NCBI GenBank assembly: GCA_947579665.1 | Contig: OX388350.1 | Span: 38,969,393 to 39,033,392, forward strand | Direction: 5' to 3' | DNA: 64,000 nucleotides | Origin: Sympetrum striolatum | Lineage: Eukaryota > Arthropoda > Insecta > Odonata > Libellulidae | Part shown: piece by piece, positions 12,101 through 21,076 of the stretch | How the letters are laid out: each line of letters starts with the position of its first letter | Position numbering within the stretch: the stretch's first letter is position 1 | Notes under the pieces: generated by a model | The model's input: only the letters and a program-made list of their open reading frames with translations | The model's database searches: none | Told to the model about the DNA's origin: nothing | Program-made: the position numbers and the translations under genes

Positions 12101-12645
12101 AAACTCCGGAGCGCGTTGGCGACCCGGGGATGTCTCTCCCTTCCGGAGGATCTGTCCCTCCCGGGGTCCAAAGTGACGTTAAAATCTCCCCCTAATATAG
12201 TCACTCTCGGTCCTCTGCGCTGCTGCCTCGTCGCTTCTAGGTGTTCTCTCAGCCGATCGATGACAGTCAGCGCCTCATGCTGCTCGTGCGGTCCGTAAAA
12301 TGACACGAAGTCGAGCGTCACACCCCCCAGGCCGACGGTCACACCCAAGGCGTGCCCGTCGCTAATCACGACGGGCGGGCGCGCACCGCCGCACACGGAT
12401 CTGTGCACCGCGACCGCCGTTCCTGTGTGAGGCGTGGAGAGGGGAGAGAAGAAAAACTCGTACTGCGGCAGGGAGTCCATCGCAGGCGCGACGGTGTTGG
12501 TCTCCTGCAGCAGCACCACTTCCGGCCGATGGGCCTCCAAGAAGGCCGTCAGGTGTGCCCACTTTAGAGTTCCCCTCACGGAGCGAACGTTTAGCGAGAT
12601 TATTCTCAAATCTGTCATATCCGTCCTCGAGCAAGGACAATCCAA
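9172..12645 (-). CDS. LINE ORF2, copy 2: APE-type endonuclease plus reverse transcriptase
   Basis: Intact 1157-aa ORF with the domain order described for copy 1, including the endonuclease motifs, YADD and the C-terminal CCHC-like motif. Compared with copy 1 I count eight residue changes: G to E (DMELVDP), S to W (ATLWLPR), G to R (AAIRMHV), K to E (TSEEDE), A to S (VGHSYL), A to V (LVRVLKA), G to A (GFARATG) and Y to N (YRRNNEI). None hits a catalytic motif, so both copies could be competent. The H-to-S neighbour change beside the KAFDRVGH block is the closest to the active site. Its start lies 31 nt inside the end of the middle frame. Confidence 0.95.
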   Translation of the reverse strand: MDCPCSRTDMTDLRIISLNVRSVRGTLKWAHLTAFLEAHRPEVVLLQETNTVAPAMDSLPQYEFFFSPLSTPHTGTAVAVHRSVCGGARPPVVISDGHALGVTVGLGGVTLDFVSFYGPHEQHEALTVIDRLREHLEATRQQRRGPRVTILGGDFNVTLDPGRDRSSGRERHPRVANALRSLVEDMELVDPWVETRRGEEGFTFHGAEGGNVRSRLDRLYVSGGSLSAVKNMRTVPSFTDHRGVAATLWLPRVIPRPPYWRFDNGLLRNEEYVQNIKTLIAAINDLRCLGDPVSKWETLKFEVKERTVDYVRRLRRQQREAIEEGIQLQRAKAIVARMGWENIIVNDDPLAPHVAKWYTRVVPRPLEGLEIDGRWEEDLAAIRMHVSAYFGEIFDPKDAEPLTSEEDEALLFEALDSVCEDERALLNVEVSEDEMLEALKKLNRNKTPGSDGLTPEFYIAFWDVLEGLFGDMVRESFRRGSLPRTSRSSVIALVPKSGGGRTIDGWRPVSITNTDYKIMAKLLSMRVSRVIASVISVEQSYCVPGRSIFDAISTVRDMVRSANAEDTPLAVLSLDQSKAFDRVGHSYLIKILERMGFGDRLIGMLRTLYRDAVCMVRVGSSLTPPIPFRRGIRQGCPLSGQLYTLAFEPLVRVLKARLTGASIPRHPETRIAVSVYADDVTVFASEEEDLRRVFPAYDLYARSSGAKINAEKTVGLWVGRWRGRQDSPLEIRWNSEHGKYLGRKIFNDEDPEREVLEKEMVETIETALRSWKPRMSPMSLRGRVCVANQFVAPKIWHTLQTFQPSPSFSSRIQRLLVDAIWLGRKHWVKKKVATAPVREGGLGLVDVGVKILGFRFNAAQRLLLSEEAAAEPWRLLAAAGFARATGGRPWRDAFDRGTGSRRLSGFRRSLVRAWRSMGPEREGAGVYVFSSARLGRRMDLPIPKRAVYKEVLYRRNNEIWPLSGREPREEIRWRSLRSHPTLGHDGDAAWRLAHGAWADCPFLRKTGIREKDDCPWCPGVVGTAWHLAYVCPKTRPLWSAVVGATKNLTGKREVLVKEIYGGILERGSPGTRLANFLLSLAKGEIRRQLDAFFRGRTRDVAYAEAFSRALRKRLKLERDHAEACCSGEMLGVWTQKNFLIDSQTGELKEDCPLLHLN

Positions 12646-13133
12646 TCAAGAAACGACGAGCAAACTATAAAAGGATCATAAAAAGCTGGAGCGTCGTACA
12701 TATGATAAAAACAGACGTGCTTTAAACCACGCACTATGATGCGCGAATAAATAAATAAATAAATAAATAAATTTATAAATTTATAAAAGCACGGACGAAC
12801 ACGAATAAATAAATAAATAGACAGACACACACTGGCCGAAGGCGGCGCAATAAAATCCCTATTTAAAATTGCTCGTTTCATTAAAAGGATAAACAAGGGC
12901 ACAAATCGGACACACACGATAAAAACATCCGAGGAATGGATGCATTTAAAACAAGGACAATAAATAAATATTAATAAATAAATATAAATAAAAATATATA
13001 CACGACACCGACCGACCGACCGACATCGACGAAGTAGATGCGTGTAATGGGCAAAAATATTGATAAGGGCAATAGATATTTTCAAAATATGTAAATAAAT
13101 AATGATGGTTATAAATATGACAAAATTATGCAT
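12615..13133 (-). CDS. Middle open frame of LINE copy 2, 172 aa, doubtful protein
   Basis: The ATG overlaps the ORF1 stop in ATGCATAA, and the stop lies 31 nt past the ORF2 ATG, so this frame bridges the two long ORFs. The product is Phe/Ile/Tyr/Leu-rich with hydrophobic stretches (for example LINLFIYLFIYS-type runs). Much of it comes from (TTTA)n runs, which lack stops on the sense strand, so an open frame could arise by chance. The equivalent frame in copy 1 is shifted by an extra A. No domain is recognised. A translation-coupling role is inference. Confidence 0.25.
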   Translation of the reverse strand: MHNFVIFITIIIYLHILKISIALINIFAHYTHLLRRCRSVGRCRVYIFIYIYLLIFIYCPCFKCIHSSDVFIVCVRFVPLFILLMKRAILNRDFIAPPSASVCLSIYLFIRVRPCFYKFINLFIYLFIYSRIIVRGLKHVCFYHMYDAPAFYDPFIVCSSFLDWIVLARGRI

Positions 13134-15006
13134 TGAAGATGTCGTCCTGTAGGGCGTGCTGGACCAACCTCTTGATCCTCATCTTCATTGCCCCCTGTTT
13201 TACGACTTTCTGCTTGTCGAGGGTGGCCAGGACTTTAAATGCTTCGATGGGTTCACTGAAATTTTCTTTTAAGGCGGCGATCCTGTCCGTCCTCCCCTTT
13301 ACGTCTCGCAAGAATTTACTTAGGGATAAAAAAGATATGTTTGTGAACCCGGGATTTTTTGTGTAATAATCCGCTATTTGTTTAAGCCCCTCGTCATCCG
13401 GGCGCATTTCTTTGGTTATTTTCGGATTCTTTTCTTTCCTTTGCACTTGACCGAGGAGGTTATCTTCTGGGGTTCCCGTGTGTGTTTTCCTCTTTTGAGA
13501 GGCCGAGAGCTCGAGGCTCTCAATCGCGACTGATGGTGGCGAATCCATGGCAAGAGGGGCAAGGAGTTTAGCCGTTTGCGAGTCGACCAGATTGATTTCC
13601 TCAGGAGTAATATCTGTCTCGGGAGGAGTTTTGCCCTCCTCTGATGATAGTGCACCGGACTGAGTGGTCGCGGAAACAACGGGGACAGAGGTACTCGTGG
13701 AGGAACTCAGATCATCAGAGGTAGAGGGAGCATTGGTGGTGGCTAGCGGGACGCCATCCGTTGACGGTACGGTTTTTGGTATTTGTTTCGAGGTGGCGTT
13801 TGATTTTGGGCATGTGTTGGCTGCGTGGCCGTCCTCCCCGCACTGGAAACACCTACCGTCGTCAACTCTTAAGAATACCCGGTAAGGGGTGTCCCCAACG
13901 TCGACGACGAAGGAGTCGGGCATCCTGATCCCTTCCCTGATGACCATATGTACCATCCTCCTCCATGAGGAGACGTGAGTAAAGTCATCGACTCTAATGC
14001 CGGATGTCAGGGGATAAATCGGCGACACTATTCTTCCGGCCTCGCTTAGTATCTCGAGTAAGTCTTTGTTAGAGACCTCGGGCGGGATGTTGCTCAGAAA
14101 AACTTTTTTAGCCGCGGTCACCATGCGGCGTGCCGCGACCCATGTGTTGTTTATCTCGACACCGCCGAAGTCGGAGATAAATGTGTCGACCAGTGCCTCG
14201 CTCGCGAGGTAGATACAAATTCTATTCTGGGAGAGCCGCGTGGCATGCGTGATTTTACTCCCGCCCCCTATTTTACTAGCAACCGCGAAGACATATTGGT
14301 GAACTGGGGTGTCCGGCAAACCTTGCATTATAATACCCCTTTTTCGGTTAGGACCGGTCATCACCGGCGTTACCCTTCGACGCGTGAAAGAAAAAGTCCC
14401 GTTGGGACTCTCGTGTGTAGGTGTGCGTGCGTAATTTCCAAGAGATTCCCCTCGAACCCGCTGCGCGTATGTGCCGAGAGGAGGGGCTGTAGGCGCTGGC
14501 GGGGAAGGAATGGACGGTAACGTAGTAGAATCTGAAATGGATTTTGACGAAGCCAAAGTGGAAGGGGAAACGACAAGAGAGTGCCCCGGGGTGGATGGAG
14601 GGGCGGTAGGGGGGGCGACCAGCGCTGAGGTAGAGGGAGGAGAGGAGACGTGCGCCGAGTCTCCTGCGTCGCTACGTAGGGGTGGTAGCTGAACAGGTCT
14701 GCGTATGGGAGGGGGAGCTGGCGTGGAGGTAGGGGATACTGGCCTAGAAGTAGGGGAGGCAGGTCGAGGGACGGGGGAGGTAGGCCTCGAGGTATGGGAG
14801 GACGAGCTTTTGGGAGCACATGGCGATGAGTCACCAGACAATTGAGAAGCGGGCGTAGATAGAATTGATTTATAGGTCAATTTCTGCGAATTACACTGAC
14901 TACTTCCAGATAAATCCATCTCTGAGGATGAAGGCGACACTGTAGGTGAAGCCACGTCCATTTCTGCCGCCACCGAGGCGGCAGAAGACGAACGTGTGAG
15001 ACTCAC
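13126..15006 (-). CDS. LINE ORF1, copy 2: Gag-like RNA-binding protein with one CCHC knuckle
   Basis: Intact 626-aa homologue of the copy 1 ORF1, with the same Ser/Pro/Thr-rich N terminus, central folded region, single CCHC knuckle and charged C terminus. Differences cluster before residue ~220: I to R in PPIRRPVQ, E to A in STSALVA, G to V in HSLVVSP, TY to KS in SSKSISD, and L to M in TPVMTG. One further change lies near the C-terminal third (I to L in LLAPLAM). The pattern fits relaxed constraint on the disordered region and conservation of the folded part. Confidence 0.9.
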   Translation of the reverse strand: MSLTRSSSAASVAAEMDVASPTVSPSSSEMDLSGSSQCNSQKLTYKSILSTPASQLSGDSSPCAPKSSSSHTSRPTSPVPRPASPTSRPVSPTSTPAPPPIRRPVQLPPLRSDAGDSAHVSSPPSTSALVAPPTAPPSTPGHSLVVSPSTLASSKSISDSTTLPSIPSPPAPTAPPLGTYAQRVRGESLGNYARTPTHESPNGTFSFTRRRVTPVMTGPNRKRGIIMQGLPDTPVHQYVFAVASKIGGGSKITHATRLSQNRICIYLASEALVDTFISDFGGVEINNTWVAARRMVTAAKKVFLSNIPPEVSNKDLLEILSEAGRIVSPIYPLTSGIRVDDFTHVSSWRRMVHMVIREGIRMPDSFVVDVGDTPYRVFLRVDDGRCFQCGEDGHAANTCPKSNATSKQIPKTVPSTDGVPLATTNAPSTSDDLSSSTSTSVPVVSATTQSGALSSEEGKTPPETDITPEEINLVDSQTAKLLAPLAMDSPPSVAIESLELSASQKRKTHTGTPEDNLLGQVQRKEKNPKITKEMRPDDEGLKQIADYYTKNPGFTNISFLSLSKFLRDVKGRTDRIAALKENFSEPIEAFKVLATLDKQKVVKQGAMKMRIKRLVQHALQDDIFNA

Positions 15007-15222
15007 GCTGATGGCGAGCGTATGCGAACAACACGAGACGAAAAACCAGACAAATCAACAAATTGGACACTCACCGACGATCACTGGATGAAGACGAAGC
15101 ACAAACGAAGCGAACAAACACAGAACGATGAGATGAAACGATGACAACGATGAAAGAAAGCGCACACAAAGTAAGAGACCGGGAGCGAAGCCGAAACACG
15201 TCCGAACGCTACGGAGTCCAAA
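15007..15222 (-). promoter_or_regulatory. LINE 5' UTR / presumed internal promoter, copy 2
   Basis: The sequence matches the copy 1 5' UTR and ends at the same TTGGACTCCG (sense) boundary before the TG run. The promoter function is inferred from position only. Confidence 0.45.
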
Positions 15223-15251
15223 GTGTGTGTGTGTGTGTATGTGTGTGTGTG
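15223..15251. repeat. Short TG microsatellite at the outer edge of the LINE array
   Basis: A GT run of roughly 28 bases with one TATG interruption lies between the 5' end of LINE copy 2 and the host-side tandem repeat. It is the best candidate for a remnant of the original target microsatellite. Confidence 0.85.
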
Positions 15252-15254
15252 GCA

Positions 15255-15898
15255 GTGGGCGCTCTAACGTAAAAACTATTAGTCGTATCAATACCAAACT
15301 TCATATATAGTACTGCGGTGTGTGCTGTCAGAGTTGATTAGTTTTTCAAGTAAATCGGTAAACCGGAAGTCGAGCTTCATTCGTCAAAGCTCATTTCCGG
15401 TTTTCAAAATATCTCCATAAATATGATATATAGGTAGATTGTATACCTTATAAAAGTTTTAGATAATGTGTTTTACTATAACTTTTGTATTTAATACATT
15501 TTTGTATCACCGGTTGATTAGGAGTTATTCGTGAAATACTGATAAACCGGAAGTAGCTGATTATGTACTTTGTGGGCGCTCTAACACAAAAAGTATTTGT
15601 TGGATCAACACCAAATTTCATATATAGTATATTAATTAGCGTCGTTAGAGTTGATTAGCTTTTGGAGTAAATTGGTACACCGGAAGTCGAGCTTCATTCT
15701 TCAAAGCTCATTTCCGGTTTTCAAAATATCTCCATAAATATTAAATATAGGTATAAACTATAATTATAAAAGTTTTAGAAAATGTAATTTACCATAACTT
15801 TTGTATGAGACATATTTTTTATCACTGATTGTGTAGGAGTTATTTGTGAAATACTGATAAACCGGAAGTTGCTGATTATGTACGTTGTGGGCGCTCTG
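15255..15898. repeat. Tandem repeat, period about 316 bp, two units plus a third start
   Basis: GTGGGCGCTCT recurs at 15255, 15572 and 15887, and the intervening sequence is clearly duplicated with moderate divergence. Each unit contains an AACCGGAA ... TTCCGGTT inverted pair (around 15360-15400 and 15670-15720) that can form a hairpin, and an ACTGATAAACCGGAAGT block near its end. It resembles a small satellite or tandem MITE array. No coding potential was seen. Confidence 0.85.
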
Positions 15899-16962
15899 GG
15901 CGATGGGGCGAAAGGCCATTTCATCGTTTTTCATCGAACATGTCCCGAAAACATTATTTATAATGTTTTTGACGTAAAAGATAATATGATATAAATTAAT
16001 TTCTTATCTTCAAAGTTTAGATTGAATATAGAGTTCGAAAATACTGCCGTAGATAAATATTTACATCTTATACATGGAGAAAGTCATGTGCTGGCCACAT
16101 CAGATTTTTTCTTTATCATTTACAGATTTTATAATACAACTTTGTGGGGCTTCCTGTTTGTGTCAAATAAATAAACCTCAAAAGAAAGAAGATAGAAAAA
16201 ACTTTACCTATATCTAGACCAGGATTCGGTAGCATCTGATGCTATGTGGCAACTGCTATCAGAAAGATTTATTCTATAAATTTTATGAATCGCAAACACG
16301 ACTCTACTTTTTACTTTACCTTCACTTTGCCAATGAGACCAGTCCTAAAACTATACGGACAAGCTATTACCTTCATGCTTGAGGAAGAAACGTTCTTTAA
16401 AATCTTATAGAGTGGTATTCATATAGGGGAAGATGCGGAACAACGGGGTAACGGCGGAATGAAGTTCGTCGTTTATCGGTGTCAAAGAGATGCTGCTTAT
16501 GAGTCAATAAGCATAAATAGACCATTAATACTCAACTACAGCATTCATGTTAGTCTGGTTGTCTTGAGCGTTGACGTGTAGGGTTTCCGTTGTGTGATTT
16601 TTTGCTACTGTATGGAAACTTATGAGGTTTTTGATTTTTACGCTGTTTTCGACGCATTATTTACGTATACATATATTGACACGTAATAATAGATATTATG
16701 CCACATAAATTTGTGGGGCTACCTGTTTATTTTGATTAATTAAAAATCATTAAGGATTTGAAAATAACAGCATTGGAGATGTGTCTGAAATTATAGGCTC
16801 TGCCTATATAGTGTGTTCCAGTTTTCTAGTCAATAATGATGGATCATATGGGAATTAATTTTTATGTATTTTTCTCCACACTGCAAGAATAGCCTCACTA
16901 TAGGTCTTTATACAGTATTCCTCAATCTGACTATTTAAATTACGATTTATTACTTAAGATAC
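15899..16962. other. AT-rich intergenic DNA, no feature recognised
   Basis: No gene is seen. Two short similar blocks, TTTGTGGGGCTTCCTGTTT near 16140 and TTTGTGGGGCTACCTGTTT near 16707, suggest an old dispersed or local duplication. Confidence 0.4.
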
Positions 16963-17978
16963 TTTTGATGTTTTTGTCGAAACTTCAAGGCAAAAATTCT
17001 CACATTATATAAAAATTATATTTGTAATTTCAATGTGGGTAGGCCACCTTTTCCAGGTATTATATTTCGATCGGAAAGAAAGCGGCAAAACGCACCACTC
17101 TAGTGCTTATTAAACACTACATCATCTTTTGATCGTGCATAAAATGCATTAGACCGTAGATTTAAATTTGAATTGAAATTTAAATGTAGATTAAAAAAGT
17201 TTTCTAGAAAAAAGCCTTAATCAGTATCACCTTAAATTTAAATTGATACTAATAGGGTACATACACCAAAAGATAGCACTGGGGCCATCCAGAGGTGAGG
17301 CGTCTTTCCTTTCAGTACGGGAGAGATGGCCTTGCAGCCAGTGGGGCTACACTTTGGCTAGTCACTGCACGTGGATAATAGATAAACCTATAGCTACAAG
17401 TTTTCGCCCTTTTATTCAAAATATTCAAACATTTAAACTGATGCCAACCAGAAACATTATACGCTATCTTATAACAGGGCGGAGAAATACTGTGATTACT
17501 TGAAATGATGTTATAAAACTGCGTTAAAAGAATTAATTGTCGTGAAACTCTTACAGATAGACGGGTGCCTTCTAACTGACTGACGCACACCGTCAGTAGA
17601 GCAATCTTGTGGTTTTCCTTAAAAATACTGCGACTGGGGCTTCTCTCCCGGTGGGGCATCTCACCCGGATTTACCTTATGTATTTATACATCTAACATTA
17701 TTCTTCAATTTTACATCTTATAGATGCTTCATTTTCATATAATGTTGTATAATATAAATATATATTCATTTAGGAAGGGCATATATACGTGTTTTGTATT
17801 TTTGTTGTGAATATTACATGAACTTTAAGTGTAAGAGAATTTATCTCGAATTTTTCACCCGTGATCATTTTAACCCTTCGGCTACCAACTCAGTTACCTC
17901 AGCGGCAACTTTCAGTTATTTTGTTAAAAAAGTTTTGAAATAATTTTATGCGGCTGTGTTCTTCAAGATATGATAATT
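16963..17978 (+). repeat. Left arm of a ~1.0-kb inverted repeat
   Basis: This segment matches the reverse complement of 29332-30351 almost end to end. It contains an 86-codon open frame (17243-17503) whose counterpart in the other arm is 89 codons, differing by a few substitutions and an in-frame 9-bp indel. I do not recognise the peptide. The arm crosses a TTAA+CCC transposon end at 17870-17874, so the duplication happened after that element inserted, or the arms belong to a composite element. Confidence 0.85.
17874..17978 (+). mobile_element. Terminal remnant of a TTAA-flanked (piggyBac-type) element
   Basis: TTAA at 17870-17873 is followed by CCCTTCGGCTACCAA and about 90 bp that match, inverted, the right end of the element at 28466-29436. 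Similarity stops near 17978, so only one terminus survives. The TTAA duplication and CCC end are hallmarks of piggyBac-type transposons; no transposase is present. Confidence 0.6.
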
Positions 17979-18241
17979 AATACGTCGCGTATAGCGTCGT
18001 CGTGATTCAAACTCTCAGCAAACGCGATTGTCGCAGCCGGGCGACAAAAATATTTCACCATAGAACAGATGGCCTTTATTAGTCTCTTTTTCCGTATAGT
18101 ATAAGGTGCGCTAATGTGAAAATTATTTAGGTAGTTTGGTGTTTCACACCCACTGCCTTGGTGAGGTTAGCGGGGTACTTATGTAAATGTAAAATAATGT
18201 TAAATTGGAAATAAACACTCATCTCACTCTCACTGAAATAA

Positions 18242-19432
18242 GGGGTCGTACACAAATTACGTATCGCAAAATTCTCCAATTTTTAAGCCCCCCTCCCCCC
18301 CATGTAACAGTACCGTAACGCCAGGCCGGACCCCTCCCCCCTCCACTCCGTTACGTAATCAGTGCTTTGTTAAAAGCTTTGGGCTTATATTCAGGAAAGA
18401 ACGATTTTTAGTTCCCAACAATAATTAAATTTATAATAAACAATTTCAATTTTAAAGGCGTTTTATACGTTTCACCTAGATTCGATGCCATGACCTGTTG
18501 ATGATTAACATCGCACAACAAACAGTCTACCACACTCCACTCGCACTCTGACTACTTCCGTTCGACGCTCGTGCTCGCTCGGATCAGAGCTGCTAACTTT
18601 CCCCGGGAAATTGCGCGCGAGTTTTTAATTCAAACTTTAAACTTTCAGAAATTTTGCTATTTTTTGCAGTTCTAAACCGTGATGTAACGCACACCTTGAT
18701 CCCCCTCCCCCCACGTACCAAGACCCTAAGGCCATTTACACATTCACCGGTTTCGCCCGGCCGGCAAACCATAGCCGGTTTTTAAGCCGGGTCACAAGGG
18801 TAGTAAGCCATGGAAGTAAATGAAGCCTTTCACACTAGCCGAGAAGGGATTATAGACCTCGTGGTCGCCGGGTAACAGCCGGCCCAACGACTGAAGAGGA
18901 CGGCACCGGGTTGGGACCTTTACGACCGAGTGTGGGTAGTAATGCACGTCGGTCAAATGAGCGCTTTCACATTGAACGGTTTTTGCCGGGTGCCTTCCCC
19001 CATCTCTTGCTGCTTTCCTGCTTCTTTTGACCTTTCAAAACCACCAGTATCAATTAATTTTTCATCGGTAACTGCTGAATGTAAACATACATCACCTTTC
19101 ATTCACCGATAAGTAAGGTTCATTCTTTCTTTTTGACGTGCGGCCGCTGCCGGGTAAACACATTGCTTTAAAATATGGACGTGCCGAATGACATAGTGAA
19201 TGTAGACGAAAATAGCAAGTAATTTTAAAAATTAAAGTTATTTGGACCAAAAATTCCAAAGAGAATTGATTTTTAACCCACGCCGGAGAAGCAATGTTTA
19301 TGGCTGGCCCGGTTCTTGTGAGTGAAAGCATCCCTACCCCGGTTTCACGACCATTTTATGACCGACCGGACGAGCGAAACCGGTGAATTTGTAACTAGCC
19401 TAAATTGCGTTACATAATTTGTGTACGGCCCC
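18242..19432. mobile_element. TIR element with TAA target duplication (outer element of a nest)
   Basis: The left end GGGGTCGTACACAAATTACG and the right end, read as its complement GGGGCCGTACACAAATTATG, form terminal inverted repeats. TAA lies on both outer sides (18239-18241 and 19433-19435). C-rich runs (CCCCCCTCCCCCC-like) occur internally. A second TIR element is inserted at 18730-19400. No transposase is seen. The 3-bp TWA-type duplication suggests a PIF/Harbinger-type non-autonomous element, but the assignment is tentative. Confidence 0.7.
18730..19400. mobile_element. MITE with TAA target duplication nested in 18242-19432
   Basis: The left end GGCCATTTACACATTCACCGG and the complementary right end GGCTAGTTACAAATTCACCGG are TIRs, extended by a shared GTTTCG. 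TAA flanks both sides (18727-18729 and 19401-19403). Several CCGG-rich motifs occur near both ends. The 671-bp length and lack of an ORF indicate a non-autonomous element, probably PIF/Harbinger-type. Confidence 0.75.
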
Positions 19433-19435
19433 TAA

Positions 19436-20692
19436 ACAACGTGATATTGCACGTCTTCGCAACTCATTTCACCCCATCGAAGGCAGTCACGAAATCGACA
19501 GCAGCTCACCTTCCCCTGAAAAAGCCCACTCGAAAAAAATCATGATATAAGGCCAATCGCTTTTTGTCCCGGAGTAAAAAGAGCATCCCGTTAGAGATAA
19601 AAATAAACCCGGAGGAAAAACCTTTTTTATCCCCGTTATAAAAAAGTAAGAGGTCCTTATCGACCGTTCCCATAATGCGAGTTTGACCGCATGACCTGCG
19701 CCACAGCCATTTTTTTCGGGAGGACTTTCCGAGGCGAGCCAACCATTGTCGGGAATCTCTGGGAGATGTGGAAGGATCGTGTTGAGGCCCACTTCCTCGT
19801 GGATGCAGTACCGTGAAATCGGATTTCGCCCACTTTTGATCGAGGCTGGACAATGCCTGTTAGGTAATTTCACGTGGTCACCACGAGTTACCGATCGTCG
19901 ATGCTGCGATTGTTGGTTAGAAAAAAGTTCGATCTAGTTTGTGTTTTAAAATGGGAAATCGAGAGGAAATGGGATTCTTCTACTGTAATGTTGATTCCAT
20001 TAGAGTTAATCGAGACTTAAAGTCGCAGAGGAGAGCAGCAATCGTCGTCCAGAGTTGGGTTAGTTCGATTTGTTTTGTTGCAATGGGACCACTGTTCACG
20101 CTCGTAATTCAAAATAGCTGAAATAGCAAGTGAAACAAGTGAAACAATATATCCTGTAGGCTACATACTACTTCCGCACCATCAAGTCAGTTGAGTTGTA
20201 GCCTCTGTTAGGAGTGGCTTAATATTTTGCTCTCAGCAGGGAAGAATTCTATTCCGCGATAATCGATCTATTGTGAGCACGTTTTTATACCTTTGATTTC
20301 TCTAATAATATAAACATTACTTTATTTGAACTATTTTCTTTAGTAGAGCCAAGGATCTTTTTAAATCTTTAGTATGTTTTCATCCGCTTTCATCATCATT
20401 TTATGTTCTTTTTAACGGTTATGAATTTAAATTAAACGGGTAAAGTGATCCCTCACGATTTCATAGGGGACCACTATTCAAAGTGGGCTCATGATGATTG
20501 TGTAGGAGTTGATGATGATTTTTGCAATGAGTTTACCTATGAATTCTGTTTATAAATCACCATAAAATAATAAATAAATTGTAGAAAGGAGAACATTTTC
20601 TTGGAATGATAAAAAGTTGTCAAATGTTAATTATATTTATCTTATTAATCCTATTATTTCCCTTATAAATATTGTTATTGTGCTTTGTTAAT
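19436..20692. other. Intergenic DNA, no recognised feature
   Basis: Short open frames occur (for example around 19487-19873), but they overlap on different frames, lack recognisable domains and have no flanking signals that I trust. Nothing else was seen. Confidence 0.35.
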
Positions 20693-21076
20693 TAGGGTAG
20701 GTGAGGGTGAAGCGGGTCAGTTCAAATAGTTTTAAGAATAAAAAAATATGCAAACATATAATAAGCTGAATAAAATTTGTATTCAGTAGATATCGATCAT
20801 ATGTATATGTATGAGAAGTAAGAACAAGATATATTAGTAAATAAATTTTTAAAAAATATTAAGATGGAACCACACCTCTGACCCACTTCACCCGCAACAG
20901 GAGGGTGAAGTGGGTCATTAGAAAACTACTGTGATTCCAGCAAAATAAAATGTTTTTGAAAACAAAAAATGAAAAATTTTTCTAGAAACACTTTCCTCTT
21001 GTAAAAGAAGATTTCCCTGAGGCTCCAACACACCTCATGGAACCATACATTGCACTTGATGCACTGAATCCAGTTT

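Noticed and set aside
15255..15898. CRISPR-like array
   Set aside because: Period of ~317 bp with only two units and no repeat-spacer structure; this is eukaryotic DNA.
16430..16470. Transposon end suggested by AGGGGAAGATGCGGAACAAC
   Set aside because: No complementary end or target duplication was found in the window.
19487..19873. 128-codon frame and its overlapping partner
   Set aside because: No domain, two frames overlap on the same strand, and no splice or promoter support.
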